Numbered from the stretch's first letter, positions 26,134 through 35,574 are shown. The stretch: 64,000 nucleotides of DNA from Streptomyces sp. AC555_RSS877 (GCF_019049245.1 NZ_JAGMUK010000001.1:62001-126000); one strand, 5' to 3'. Program-made: numbers and translations. The notes: generated from the sequence alone by a model not told the origin.

Positions 26134-27816
26134 CTACTCCGCCGACGTCGCCTTCAACGCCAGCCACAGCTCCATCCGCACATCCGGATCGTCCAGCGAC
26201 CGCCCCAGGATCTCCTCGACGCGCCGCATCCGATACCGCAGCGTATGCCGGTGCACCCCAAGATCCGCGGCCGCCGCATCCCACTGGCCGTGCCGCGACA
26301 ACCACGCCCGCAACGAGGCCACCAGATCCCCCCGCCCGGTCGCGTCATGCTCGTACAGCGGCCGGAGCAACCCGTCCGCGAACGCCTTCACCGCGTCGTC
26401 CGCGAGCAACGGCAGCACGGACCCCGCCGCCAGCTGCTCGTGCTCGACCAGCACCCGCCCCCGCCGCCGAGCCACCGACAACGCCTGCTCGGCCTGCTTG
26501 TACGCGGCCGCCGCGGCGATCGGCCCGACCGGCGTCGACAGCCCCACGACCAGCTCGTCCTCGTCACCGCCGGCCGTCTGCTCCCGCACCCCCGCGCGCG
26601 CGGCCTCCAGCGCGGCCGCGTACTCCGAGCACGCGGCCACCGCGGCACCGCCGTCCGTGGCCAGCACCACCAGCCGCTGCCCCTCGCCTCCCCCGTTCTC
26701 CGGCACGACGAGTACGGCCTCGCCGGAGCGGGCCGCGGCCGACTCCACGACCTCGGTGAGGGCACCCAGCGGATCACCGTTCGTGTCGGCCGCGGCGAGC
26801 GTCGCGGCGGTCGGCTTGCCGAGGGGCACGCGCGCGGGGCCGTCGGTCTGCACTCGCGCGGCCGACGCCGCGGAGGCCGACTCGGCGACGATCACCCGGA
26901 AGGGGGCGTCCAGCAGAGCGCCGTACAGATCCCCGGCGACCGTCCGCGCGTGGTCCGGTTCCCCGGCGAGCAGCATGCGCAGCACCGCCGTGCCGATCCG
27001 CTGCTCGGCCGCGTGCAGGGAGCGCGAACGTTCCGTCGTGAGGGTCAGCAGGGCGATGGCCGAGTGGACGGCGTACCGCTCGGCCGTGCCGAGGGTCGCG
27101 GCCGTCCCCACGGCAAGCGCCGCCCGCGGCCGTCGCCCGGCGCCCAGCGAGTGCAGCTCGACCCGGTCCTCGTGCTCGGGGCCGCCCACGACCGAGGAGG
27201 CGGGCGCGGGCCGCTCCCGCAGCCGCTCGACGTCCGCGGTGAGCCGGGCGGCCCGCCGCCCCGCCCACTCCGGCGCCGTGGCGACGACGGCGCCCGAGGC
27301 GTCGTAGAGCGCCGCCCACCCGTCGACCTGCGAGGCGAGTGAACTCAGCAACCCCTCCGGGCCGTCCGTCAGTGCCTGCTTGGTCAGTTCCCTCTGCGCC
27401 GCGAAGCCCGCGGTCACCGCCCGGTACTGGTCGGCGGCGATCGCCGCGGACACGGCCTTGCTGATGGCGAGGAAGGGGGTGCGGCGCGGCACCTCGAGCA
27501 GCGGCAGGCCCTCGTGCTCGGCGGCGTCGACGAGCGCCTGGGGGACCTCGTCGTAGGCGACCCCCACGGCGAAGCCGAGCCCGACCACCCCCGCCTCCAC
27601 CAGCCGCCTCACATAGCGTGCCATCGCCTCCGCGTCCCCCACGTCCAGCTTCAGCGCGGTGATCAGCAGCAGTTCCCCGCCCTCCATGTAGGGCACGGGG
27701 TCGGCGAGCTCGCTGACGTGTGCCCAGCGGACCGGCACGTCCAGGCGGTCCCCGCCCGCCCGCACGGTCAGCTTCAGTGCGGAGTGATGGACGAGCGAGG
27801 CGAGCGTGGGGGGCAT
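26134..27816 (-). CDS. PucR-family transcriptional regulator
   Basis: 560 residues. An N-terminal PucR sensory domain (about 1-125, VRWAHVSELADPVPYMEGGE) is followed by a middle GGDEF-like CdaR region, and the C-terminal PucR helix-turn-helix reads WDAAAADLGVHRHTLRYRMRRVEEILGRS. Members respond to purines, amino acids or amines. Start: ATG at 27816 with GAAGGCC upstream. Tandem 9-bp repeats lie in the leader. Its position beside an aldehyde dehydrogenase and opposite gabT suggests control of amine or GABA catabolism. Confidence 0.88.
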   Translation of the reverse strand: MPPTLASLVHHSALKLTVRAGGDRLDVPVRWAHVSELADPVPYMEGGELLLITALKLDVGDAEAMARYVRRLVEAGVVGLGFAVGVAYDEVPQALVDAAEHEGLPLLEVPRRTPFLAISKAVSAAIAADQYRAVTAGFAAQRELTKQALTDGPEGLLSSLASQVDGWAALYDASGAVVATAPEWAGRRAARLTADVERLRERPAPASSVVGGPEHEDRVELHSLGAGRRPRAALAVGTAATLGTAERYAVHSAIALLTLTTERSRSLHAAEQRIGTAVLRMLLAGEPDHARTVAGDLYGALLDAPFRVIVAESASAASAARVQTDGPARVPLGKPTAATLAAADTNGDPLGALTEVVESAAARSGEAVLVVPENGGGEGQRLVVLATDGGAAVAACSEYAAALEAARAGVREQTAGGDEDELVVGLSTPVGPIAAAAAYKQAEQALSVARRRGRVLVEHEQLAAGSVLPLLADDAVKAFADGLLRPLYEHDATGRGDLVASLRAWLSRHGQWDAAAADLGVHRHTLRYRMRRVEEILGRSLDDPDVRMELWLALKATSAE

Positions 27817-27842
27817 GAGGCCTTCAGGTATGTGTGACCGTC

Positions 27843-27861
27843 GTGATCTTTGTGATCTTTT
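27843..27861. promoter_or_regulatory. Tandem 9-bp direct repeat upstream of pucR
   Basis: GTGATCTTTGTGATCTTTT, two back-to-back GTGATCTTT units 27 bp upstream of the pucR start. It may be an operator or part of the promoter. Confidence 0.35.
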
Positions 27862-27934
27862 GGCCGTAACGTATGAACGGCCTGTGCCGATTCTGCCTCA
27901 CCGTACGGTCACCCCGTGACGTCATCCCCGTACG

Positions 27935-30064
27935 TCAGCGCCGCAGGTCCACCAGCAGCGGCGGCGCGTGCTCCCCCCGCACACTCGTCAGCGACAGCAC
28001 CGCGTGCCCCGGCGGCACGTGAGCGAGCTCGGACGCCGACCAGCGCTCCCGCTCGACCTGCCGCACGGTCACCGCCCGCGCGGTCGGCGCCTTGCCGGTG
28101 ATCACCCGCCGCACCGCGTGCAGCACCTTGCCGGCCGGCGTCTCGGCGATGATCTGCCGGTCGGTGACGTCCCGCGCCTCGATCCACTCCTTGCCCCACA
28201 CCTCGGCGAAATCCTGCCCGTCCCACGGGGTGAGCCCGGACAGCGCCATCCGGCACCCGGTGGCCCCGAGCAGCGGCCCCCGCAACGGCCTCGGTACGTC
28301 GTCCAGGGTGCGCAGCGTCAGCACGACCCCGGCGTTGCCCGACCGCAACCGCTGGATGCCCCGTACGGCCTCGGGCGTCACCACGCCGGTGGCGTCGTCC
28401 AGCACCAGGCAGGCGAACAGCGACCGGTCCTCCCGTACCGCCACGCTCGCCGTGAACTGGGCCAGCACCAGCCGGGCCAGCATCCGCGAGGCGTCGGCGT
28501 GCCCGCGCTGCGGCAGGTCGATCCGCACCCGCACCGGGTGGTCCAGGGCCTTCAGCGAGAAGGGCCGCGACTGTCCGGACGTGTCGAAGAAGCCCGCGAA
28601 GGCCGGCCGGTCGAGCAGCGCCACCCGGTCCGCGAGCACTCCGCCCACGTCCCCCGGGTGCCCCATCTGCCGCTCCCGCGCGTCCAGTTCGCGCAGCAGT
28701 GCCTCCTGCCGGGAGTCCTCGAGGCCCTTGCGCAGCGCGGCCAGCGGCGCGGGCGCGCCGTCGAGCAGTTGCCGCAGCTCCGGTACGGAGGGGAAGCGTC
28801 CGTGGACCGCGTGGAACGGTCCGAGGAGCTGGGCGAGGACGGTCGTGGAACGCCGGGTGTCCCCGCCCTGGTGCGGCTCGGCGAGGTCGCCGACGAGCGC
28901 CTCGGCGAGCACCGCGGCGGCCTCGTCCGGGTCCGTCGTCCCGCCGTACAGGTCGAGGTCGTACACCGATTCCGGATTCCCGATCCGTACGACGACGTCG
29001 TAGGCGTCGGCTGGGCCGAGCCCGGCGCCCGCCGCGCCGACCACCACGACGGCGGCGCGCCCGGCGAGCGCGTGCAGGCACAGCGACTCGGCGATCGGGT
29101 TCACGACGGTGCCGGTCTTGCCGGAGCCGGGCGGTCCGACGGCGAGGAGCGAGGTGCCGAGCAGCTCGGGGCCGAGACCGAGGCCGGTGCCGCGGTAGGC
29201 GTACGGGTTACGGGCGTCGTCGGCCGTGGTGCCCAGGCGCACCTGGCCGGTGACCAGGTCGTGCCGGGCGAGCCTGGTCGACAGGTCGCGCTCGCCGGAG
29301 GGGTGCGCACAGGCGGCGGCGCCTTCGCCGAGCACCGCACCGGTGAAGGTGGCGAGGCTGTGCCGGCCGCTGCGCACGCCCTGCCAGGCGCGGTCGATCC
29401 GGGCGTGGTCGACGTCCCGCATCAGTCCGGCGCGGGCCTCGGCGGCGAGCCGCTCGGCGGCGTCGACGGCTCCGGCGGCCCGCAGGTGGGGCCACATGGC
29501 GGGGTCCTGCTCCGGGGTGGGCGGCCGTTCGGTCACCGGCGCGGTGCGTCGCCAGGCGGGCGGGCCGTAGCGGCGCCAGATCTCGCCCCATCGGCCGAGA
29601 CGGCCGACGGCGAGCATGATCACGAGGGCGATCAGCGTGTAGTAGCTGTACCAGAGGACGGCGTTGCCGACGCGGTCGTTGGTCTGGCGCCAGGAGTCCG
29701 GCGTGAAGAGTTCGAGGGGCAGCACCCACCAGCCGCCGAGGTAGCCGTTCCACAGGAGCGACCAGATCAGCCAGCCGACGAGGAGCGCGATCACCGCCCC
29801 GCTCAGCAGCTGCCGCGTGGGAATCTGCTCAGGCTCCTCCTCCGGCCGCGGCTTGTGCCCGAACCGCCACACGCCCGGTGCCGCCTCCGGCCGGGGCGCC
29901 CGCAGCCACGCGAGGAAGGCCGACCCGTCCGGCATCGGCGGCACACCCGGGACCGGGGCCGCGGGCGGCCGCGGCGGCATCGCCGGGACCTCGGGTGACC
30001 CTGCCGGACGTGGCACAGGATTCGCATGCGTACCCCGCGCGTCCCGCGTCCCGTCGCTGTCCAT
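27935..30064 (-). CDS. Membrane-tethered TraG/FtsK-like ATP/GTP-binding protein
   Basis: 709 residues from the ATG at 30064, chosen over a GTG 33 nt earlier because AAGGGG and GAGGG precede it. A Pro-rich cytoplasmic N-terminus is followed by two membrane helices (about 86-107 and 134-155), then an ATPase domain with Walker A GPPGSGKTGT (about 310-319) and a likely Walker B FACLVLDDATG. The arrangement resembles type IV coupling proteins (TraG/VirD4). No conjugation genes are nearby, so the role is unknown. It is divergent from gabT. Confidence 0.75.
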   Translation of the reverse strand: MDSDGTRDARGTHANPVPRPAGSPEVPAMPPRPPAAPVPGVPPMPDGSAFLAWLRAPRPEAAPGVWRFGHKPRPEEEPEQIPTRQLLSGAVIALLVGWLIWSLLWNGYLGGWWVLPLELFTPDSWRQTNDRVGNAVLWYSYYTLIALVIMLAVGRLGRWGEIWRRYGPPAWRRTAPVTERPPTPEQDPAMWPHLRAAGAVDAAERLAAEARAGLMRDVDHARIDRAWQGVRSGRHSLATFTGAVLGEGAAACAHPSGERDLSTRLARHDLVTGQVRLGTTADDARNPYAYRGTGLGLGPELLGTSLLAVGPPGSGKTGTVVNPIAESLCLHALAGRAAVVVVGAAGAGLGPADAYDVVVRIGNPESVYDLDLYGGTTDPDEAAAVLAEALVGDLAEPHQGGDTRRSTTVLAQLLGPFHAVHGRFPSVPELRQLLDGAPAPLAALRKGLEDSRQEALLRELDARERQMGHPGDVGGVLADRVALLDRPAFAGFFDTSGQSRPFSLKALDHPVRVRIDLPQRGHADASRMLARLVLAQFTASVAVREDRSLFACLVLDDATGVVTPEAVRGIQRLRSGNAGVVLTLRTLDDVPRPLRGPLLGATGCRMALSGLTPWDGQDFAEVWGKEWIEARDVTDRQIIAETPAGKVLHAVRRVITGKAPTARAVTVRQVERERWSASELAHVPPGHAVLSLTSVRGEHAPPLLVDLRR

Positions 30065-30310
30065 CGCCCTCGCCCCTTGACCAGCCGTTCCGTCCACCGT
30101 CAGCGAGTCAATCTAACGCCCTCGCATGGGGAGTTCACCGCTTACGCGGCCGGACGGACAGTGACCCGTGACCGTGCCGCCATGTCCACCGCGGACAACC
30201 GGGGCGGCCGACAACGCCCACATGGAGCATGCCCGCCCCCCGGTCCCCGCCTTAGCCTGCGAGAAAAGAGAAGGCAACAGTCGGCACGAGCAACACCTCA
30301 GGAGCCCCCC

Positions 30311-31645
30311 ATGACCGCACTTCCGCAGGAGCGCCGCGTCGTCACCGCCATCCCCGGCCCGAAGTCGCGGGAGCTGCAGGCCCGCCGCCTGGCCGCGGTC
30401 GCGCAGGGTGTGGGCTCCGTGCTGCCCGTGTTCACCGCGCGCGCGGGCGGCGGAATCATCGAGGACGTCGACGGCAACCGTCTCATCGACTTCGGATCGG
30501 GCATCGCGGTCACGTCCGTCGGCGCCTCCGCCGAGGCCGTCGTACGCCGGGCCGCAGCCCAGCTCGCCGACTTCACCCACACCTGTTTCATGGTCACGCC
30601 GTACGAGGGGTACGTGGAGGTCGCCGAGGCCCTCGCCGAGCTGACCCCGGGCGACCACGCCAAGAAGTCCGCGCTGTTCAACTCGGGCGCCGAGGCCGTG
30701 GAGAACGCGGTCAAGATCGCCCGCTCGTACACCAAGCGCCAGGCCGTGGTCGTGTTCGACCACGGCTACCACGGGCGCACCAACCTCACGATGGCGCTGA
30801 CCGCGAAGAACATGCCGTACAAGCACGGCTTCGGCCCGTTCGCGCCCGAGGTCTACCGCGTTCCGGTGGCGTACGGCTACCGCTGGCCGACCGGGCCGGA
30901 GAACGCCGGCCCCGAGGCCGCCGCGCAGGCCATCGACCAGATCACCAAGCAGGTCGGTGCGGAGAACGTGGCGGCGATCATCATCGAGCCGGTGCTCGGC
31001 GAGGGCGGCTTCATCGAGCCGGCGAAGGGCTTCCTTCCGGCCATCAGCGAGTTCGCCGCCGACAACGGCATCGTCTTCGTCGCCGACGAGATCCAGTCCG
31101 GCTTCTGCCGCACCGGCCAGTGGTTCGCCTGCGAGGACGAGGGCATCGTCCCCGACCTGATCACCACCGCCAAGGGCATCGCGGGCGGCCTCCCGCTCGC
31201 CGCCGTCACCGGCCGCGCCGAGATCATGGACGCCGCGCACGCGGGCGGTCTCGGCGGCACCTACGGCGGCAACCCGGTCGCCTGCGCCGGTGCGCTCGGC
31301 TCGATCGAGACGATGAAGGAGCTGGACCTCAACGCCAGGGCGAAGAACATCGAGGCCGTCATGAAGGCCCGCCTCACCGCCATGGCCGAGAAGTTCGACA
31401 TCGTCGGTGACGTCCGCGGCCGGGGCGCCATGATCGCCATCGAGCTGGTCAAGGACCGCGCCACCAAGGAGCCGAACCCGGAGGCGACCGCCGCGCTCGC
31501 CAAGGCCTGCCACCAGGAGGGCCTGCTGGTCCTGACCTGTGGCACCTACGGCAACGTGCTGCGCTTCCTGCCCCCGCTGGTGATCGGCGACGACCTCCTC
31601 AACGAAGGCCTCGACATCATCGAGCAGGCCTTCGCGCGCATCTGA
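30311..31645 (+). CDS. gabT: 4-aminobutyrate aminotransferase
   Basis: 444 residues. PLP-dependent class III transaminase converting GABA and 2-oxoglutarate to succinate semialdehyde and glutamate. The PLP lysine is Lys288 (ITTAKGIAGGLP), the pyridine-nitrogen aspartate is in VADEIQSGF, and the phosphate site is FNSGAEAVENAVK. Start: ATG at 30311 with CAGGAG upstream; an upstream extension has no support. It is monocistronic between a divergent ATPase gene and a hairpin. It fits the GABA end of the polyamine route whose other genes lie at 33-40 kb. Confidence 0.93.
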   Translation: MTALPQERRVVTAIPGPKSRELQARRLAAVAQGVGSVLPVFTARAGGGIIEDVDGNRLIDFGSGIAVTSVGASAEAVVRRAAAQLADFTHTCFMVTPYEGYVEVAEALAELTPGDHAKKSALFNSGAEAVENAVKIARSYTKRQAVVVFDHGYHGRTNLTMALTAKNMPYKHGFGPFAPEVYRVPVAYGYRWPTGPENAGPEAAAQAIDQITKQVGAENVAAIIIEPVLGEGGFIEPAKGFLPAISEFAADNGIVFVADEIQSGFCRTGQWFACEDEGIVPDLITTAKGIAGGLPLAAVTGRAEIMDAAHAGGLGGTYGGNPVACAGALGSIETMKELDLNARAKNIEAVMKARLTAMAEKFDIVGDVRGRGAMIAIELVKDRATKEPNPEATAALAKACHQEGLLVLTCGTYGNVLRFLPPLVIGDDLLNEGLDIIEQAFARI

Positions 31646-31666
31646 CGTCACAGGAGCCACACCTGT

Positions 31667-31708
31667 CCCACCACCGGAGTTCACCGCGGATTCCGGTGCT
31701 GCGGTGGG
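31667..31708 (+). terminator. Probable gabT terminator
   Basis: Imperfect stem: CCCACCACCGGA pairs with TCCGGT-GCTGC-GGTGGG, about 20 bp after the gabT stop, with a bulge in the right arm. Confidence 0.45.
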
Positions 31709-31802
31709 GAGCGGCAGAGCGTGTGAAGAAGGTGTGCGAGGTGGCTGTCAGGACGCGATTCCGCCTGTCTTAGGCCCGTCGCCTGTCGTAGGTTCTACCC
31801 AG

Positions 31803-32639
31803 ATGAGAGATACACCCCGCCCACAGGGGACTGTGGGCGACATCAGGCCGGGGCCTCCCCAGCTTCGACCTGGTCGTGCCCTCGCGCACACAACCGGAGC
31901 CTCCGGCTCTGGATCTCCTCACCGATCGGACAGTCGCCCGCCCCAAACCCCCCGGGGCGCGCGACCATCCGATCTGATCGGCCGCCCCGGAACCACCCCC
32001 CCTGTTCCGGGGCGGCCGACCTCCTTCTTCTTCCTCCTCGGGCTTCCGGCCCTCCTCTTCGCGCTGATCACCTGGCAGGTCGTCGACGACGGCCTGCTGT
32101 TGCGCGTGGACGAACGCGTCAGCCATGCCCTGGTCCACCCGGACCGCGCCTCCGGACTCCTCGCCGATCTGGGAAACGTCCAGGTCGCGGTCCCGGTCCT
32201 CGCCGTCGTCCTCGGGTATGCCGCCCTGCGGGCCCGCCGCATTGGTACAGACCGCTGGTGGCTTCCGGCCACCGCCGCGGTCGTGCTCATGGCTCTGGTC
32301 CCGGCGCTGATCATTCCGCTCAAGGAACTCACGGCCCGCCCGGGCACCCCGGTCATGCCGCCGGGCACCGGCTACTACCCTTCCGGCCACACCGCCACGG
32401 CCGCCATCGCCTACGGCGCCGCGACCCTGCTGCTCTTCCCGTGGCTGCGCACGGCCCGCGCCCGCCGTGCGCTCTTCGCCGCCTGCGCGGCCGTCAACCT
32501 CGGCGTGGGTTTCGGCCTGGTCCGCCGCGGCTACCACTGGCCCCTGGATGTCGTGGCCAGTTGGTGTCTGTGTGCGGTGCTGCTCTCCTCGCTGTGGCTG
32601 TTCCTCGGGCGGGGGACGCCCGACGACGAGCCCGGATAA
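31803..32639 (+). CDS. PAP2-superfamily membrane phosphatase
   Basis: 278 residues from the ATG at 31803. A frame extending to 31704 begins inside the gabT terminator and uses unusual codons, so I reject it, though neither start has a good ribosome-binding site. A disordered Pro/Arg-rich N-terminus is followed by about five helices. The phosphatase motifs are KELTARPG, YPSGHTATAA and RRGYHWPLDV, giving the acid-phosphatase residues (Lys, Arg, Ser-Gly-His, Arg, His, Asp). Likely substrates are phosphatidate, undecaprenyl diphosphate or similar lipids at the outer membrane face. Confidence 0.82.
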   Translation: MRDTPRPQGTVGDIRPGPPQLRPGRALAHTTGASGSGSPHRSDSRPPQTPRGARPSDLIGRPGTTPPVPGRPTSFFFLLGLPALLFALITWQVVDDGLLLRVDERVSHALVHPDRASGLLADLGNVQVAVPVLAVVLGYAALRARRIGTDRWWLPATAAVVLMALVPALIIPLKELTARPGTPVMPPGTGYYPSGHTATAAIAYGAATLLLFPWLRTARARRALFAACAAVNLGVGFGLVRRGYHWPLDVVASWCLCAVLLSSLWLFLGRGTPDDEPG

Positions 32640-32752
32640 CGGGTGCGGAGAGGCCTTCCGCGTCGGCCGCACGGGCGGCCGAAGAGTCGGCGGATGCCGA
32701 GTTGCCGGACGGAGAGTAACCGGATGCGGCGTACGACCGCGTAGCTGTTGCC

Positions 32753-33205
32753 CTAGTCGCGCTCGTCCCTCACCAGGCCCGCCGCCGCCTCGTGCATCGC
32801 CAGTTCGAGGAGCGCCGGGTCGGTGAGGGTGCCGGAGCCGTCCGGAGGGAACAGCCAGCGCACTCCGCCGGTGGAGCGGCCCGGGTACGGCACCACGATC
32901 CAGGTGCCCGCCCCCGCCGTACGGATACCGGTGCCGAGCCAGCGGGCCGCGGTGCCCGGCGGCACGAAGAAGCCGATCCGGGCGTCACCGAAGTCGACCA
33001 GCACCGGACCCGGCTGGTCGATGATGCGGGTGAGGACGTCGAGCGTGGGGTAGCCGAGTTCACCCGGCAGGATCAGCACGTCCCAGGCCTTTCCGGCGGG
33101 CAGGAGTGCGCCCCGGTGGGTGTTGCGTTCCCATTCCCAGCGGCAGGCCTCGGGATCCGGCGCCACGGATGCGAGCCAGTCGACCGCCGTTTTCGCCCCG
33201 GTCAT
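32753..33205 (-). CDS. Conserved streptomycete hypothetical protein, 150 aa
   Basis: MTGAKTAVDWLASVAPDPEA start, with WDVLILPGELGYPTLDVL, VLVDFGDARIGFFVPPGTA and WLFPPDGSGTLTDPALL in order. Soluble, no membrane segment, acidic. I recall similar short proteins across Streptomyces but no assigned function; a resemblance to the N-terminal part of primase/polymerase-type proteins cannot be supported by motifs. Ribosome-binding site GGGAGG at 5-10 nt before the ATG, itself part of a predicted long-range hairpin. Confidence 0.8.
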   Translation of the reverse strand: MTGAKTAVDWLASVAPDPEACRWEWERNTHRGALLPAGKAWDVLILPGELGYPTLDVLTRIIDQPGPVLVDFGDARIGFFVPPGTAARWLGTGIRTAGAGTWIVVPYPGRSTGGVRWLFPPDGSGTLTDPALLELAMHEAAAGLVRDERD

Positions 33206-33208
33206 GAA

Positions 33209-33266
33209 GGGACCTCCCTGCTTCGTCGTGGACGCGGGTTCGCGTCACGAGAGAGAGGGAGGTTCC
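33209..33266 (-). promoter_or_regulatory. Leader hairpin covering a ribosome-binding site
   Basis: On the minus strand GGGAACCTCCCT (33267-33256) is complementary to AGGGAGGTCCC (33219-33209), with one bulged base. The second arm is the Shine-Dalgarno of the 150-aa gene. The 36-nt loop contains its own hairpin (CGTG..GCG / CGC..CACG). It could control translation, or simply terminate the oxidase transcript upstream. Confidence 0.4.
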
Positions 33267-33326
33267 CCGGCCGGCATTACGCGGGTTCCGGCACGCCGTT
33301 GGAGTGAACCGGATCGCGGGCGCAGG

Positions 33327-34745
33327 TCAGCTGTCGAAGCCCAGCCCGAGCCGGTCCATCGTCCGCAGCCACAGGTTGCGCCGCCCGCCGTGCGCGTCCG
33401 CCCGCGCCAGCGACCACTTGGTGAGGGCGATGCCCGTCCACGCGAAGGGCTCCGGCGGGAAGGGCAGCGGCTTCCTGCGGACCATGTCGAGCGAGGTGCG
33501 CTCCGTGGTCTGCCCCGCCAGCAGGTCGAGCATCACCTCGGCGCCGAAGCGAGTGGCTCCGACCCCGAGGCCCGTGTAGCCCGCCGCGTAGGCCACCTTC
33601 CCGTGGTGGGCCGTGCCGTAGAACGCCGAGAAGCGCGAGCAGGTGTCGATCGCGCCGCCCCACGCGTGCGTGAAGCGGACGCCCTCCAGTTGCGGGAAGC
33701 AGGTGAAGAAGTGCTCGGCGAGTTTGGCGTAGGTCTCCGGGCGGTCGTCGTACTCGGCGCGCACCCGGCCGCCGTACGGGTAGATCGCGTCGTAGCCGCC
33801 CCAGAGGATGCGGTTGTCCGCGGAGAGGCGGAAGTAGTGGAACCGGTTGGCGCTGTCCCCCAGTCCCTGTCGGTTCTTCCAGCCGATCGACGCCAGCCGG
33901 TCGGCGGTCAGCGGCTCGGTCATCAGCGCGTAGTCGTAGACCGGGACGGTGTAGGCCCGGACCCGTCGGACCAGGTTCGGGAAGATGTTGGTGCCGAGCG
34001 CGACCTTGCGGGCGCGGACCGAGCCGTACGGGGTGCGTACAGCCATCCCGGCGCCGTACGGCTTCAGGGTGAGGGCGGGAGTGTGCTCGTAGACGCGGAC
34101 GCCGAGCCTCAGGCACGCCCGCTTCAGGTTCCAGGCGAGCTTCGCCGGGTTGAGCAGGGCGACGCCCCGGCGGTCGTGGAGGCCGGCCCGGAAGGTGGGT
34201 GAGGCCACCTGCTCGCGTACGGCTTCCGTGTCCAGGAACTCCACGCCGTCGGCGAGGCCCGCGCGCTTCATCTCCTCGTGCCAGTTCCGCAGTTCCCGTG
34301 CCTGGTACGGCTCGGTCGCCACGTCGATCTCGCCGGTGCGTTCGAAGTCGCAGTCGAGGTCGTGCCGGGCGACCGCCCGCTCGATCTCGTCGAGGTTGCG
34401 GGCGCCCAGCTCCTGGAGCCTTCGGATCTCGTCCGGCCAGCGGGTCAGGCCGTTGGACAGACCGTGGGTGAGGGAGGCGGCGCAGAAGCCGCCGTTGCGG
34501 CCCGAGGCGGCCCAGCCCGCCTCGCGGCCTTCCAGCAGGACGACCTCCCGCTGCGGGTCGCGTTCCTTGGCGATGAGCGCGGTCCACAGTCCGCTGTATC
34601 CGCCGCCCACGACCAGCAGGTCGCAGGTCTCGGCGCCGGTGAGGGCGGGTTCGGGGTGGGGCTTGCCGGGGTCGTCCAGCCAGTACGGGACCGGCTGGAC
34701 GTCGGAAAGGGACTTCGTCCAACGGCTCATGGCGCTCGGGGCCAT
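33327..34745 (-). CDS. FAD-dependent amine oxidase, PuuB-like (gamma-glutamylputrescine oxidase)
   Basis: 472 residues. N-terminal FAD-binding Rossmann motif LLVVGGGYSGLWTA (about 43-56), followed by ASGRNGGF typical of the DAO family, and C-terminal GYTGLGVGATRFGAEV. In the Puu pathway the enzyme oxidises gamma-glutamylputrescine to the aldehyde. It lies 28 bp downstream of potC and is the last gene of the polyamine transport and degradation run. Start: ATG at 34745 with AGGGAG. Substrate is inferred from context; another N-substituted amine is possible. Confidence 0.85.
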   Translation of the reverse strand: MAPSAMSRWTKSLSDVQPVPYWLDDPGKPHPEPALTGAETCDLLVVGGGYSGLWTALIAKERDPQREVVLLEGREAGWAASGRNGGFCAASLTHGLSNGLTRWPDEIRRLQELGARNLDEIERAVARHDLDCDFERTGEIDVATEPYQARELRNWHEEMKRAGLADGVEFLDTEAVREQVASPTFRAGLHDRRGVALLNPAKLAWNLKRACLRLGVRVYEHTPALTLKPYGAGMAVRTPYGSVRARKVALGTNIFPNLVRRVRAYTVPVYDYALMTEPLTADRLASIGWKNRQGLGDSANRFHYFRLSADNRILWGGYDAIYPYGGRVRAEYDDRPETYAKLAEHFFTCFPQLEGVRFTHAWGGAIDTCSRFSAFYGTAHHGKVAYAAGYTGLGVGATRFGAEVMLDLLAGQTTERTSLDMVRRKPLPFPPEPFAWTGIALTKWSLARADAHGGRRNLWLRTMDRLGLGFDS

Positions 34746-34773
34746 GATGTCAACTCCCTACAGGGTGTGTCCG

Positions 34774-35574
34774 CTACGCCTTTTGCTTGGTGCGGCGGTT
34801 TCCGGCGACCATCGAGGTCAGGACGAGCAGTACGGCGACCAGGAACATGGCCGTACCGATGACGTTGATCTGGACGGGTGTTCCGCGCTGTGCCGAACCC
34901 CAGACGAACATGGGGAAGGTGACGGTCGAGCCCGCGTTGAAATTCGTGATGATGAAATCGTCGAAGGACAGCGCGAAGGCGAGCAGTGCGCCCGCCGCGA
35001 TTCCCGGTGCCGCGATCGGCAGGGTGACCCGGACGAAGGTCTGGAACGGGCCGGCGTACAGGTCCTGCGCGGCCTGCTCCAGCTTCGGGTCCATCGACAT
35101 CACGCGTGCCTTGACCGCCGTCACGACGAAGCTGAGGCAGAACATGATGTGGGCGATGAGAATCGTCCAGAAGCCCAGCTGCGCGCCCATGTTGAGGAAC
35201 AGGGTGAGCAGGGAGGCGGCCATGACGACTTCGGGCATCGCCATCGGCAGGAAGATCAGCGAGTTCACGGCCCCCCGCGCCCGGAAGCGGTAGCGGACCA
35301 GGGCGAAGGCGATCGCCGTGCCGAGGGCGGTGGCGCCGAGCGTGGCCCAGAAGGCGATCTGGAGGCTGAGTGACAGCGAGCCGCACAGGTCGGAGACACC
35401 GCACGGGTCCTTCCAGGCGTCCGTGGAGAACTGCTGCCATTCGTAGTTGAAGCGCCCCTTCGGTTTGTTGAAGGAGAACACCGTGACGACGATGTTCGGC
35501 AGCAGGAGATATCCGAGCGTCAGCAGTCCCGCGATGACGACGAGACGGCGCTTGAGCCAGGTGACGAAGGCCAT
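34774..35574 (-). CDS. potC: Polyamine ABC transporter permease PotC
   Basis: 266 residues, six helices. The EAA loop reads AAQDLYAGPFQTFVRVTLPIAAPG. It includes SFDDFIITNFNAGSTVTFP, a signature of PotC-type permeases. Its ATG directly follows the potB stop (TAA-ATG on the minus strand). It forms the channel with PotB. Confidence 0.92.
   Translation of the reverse strand: MAFVTWLKRRLVVIAGLLTLGYLLLPNIVVTVFSFNKPKGRFNYEWQQFSTDAWKDPCGVSDLCGSLSLSLQIAFWATLGATALGTAIAFALVRYRFRARGAVNSLIFLPMAMPEVVMAASLLTLFLNMGAQLGFWTILIAHIMFCLSFVVTAVKARVMSMDPKLEQAAQDLYAGPFQTFVRVTLPIAAPGIAAGALLAFALSFDDFIITNFNAGSTVTFPMFVWGSAQRGTPVQINVIGTAMFLVAVLLVLTSMVAGNRRTKQKA

Noticed and set aside
27935..30064. Integrative conjugative element centred on the TraG-like gene
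   Set aside because: No integrase, relaxase, replication gene or attachment-site repeat is nearby, and the flanking genes are chromosomal metabolism genes.
31704..31802. Longer start for the PAP2 phosphatase
   Set aside because: The GTG lies within the gabT terminator hairpin, and the extra codons have unusual third bases for this genome.
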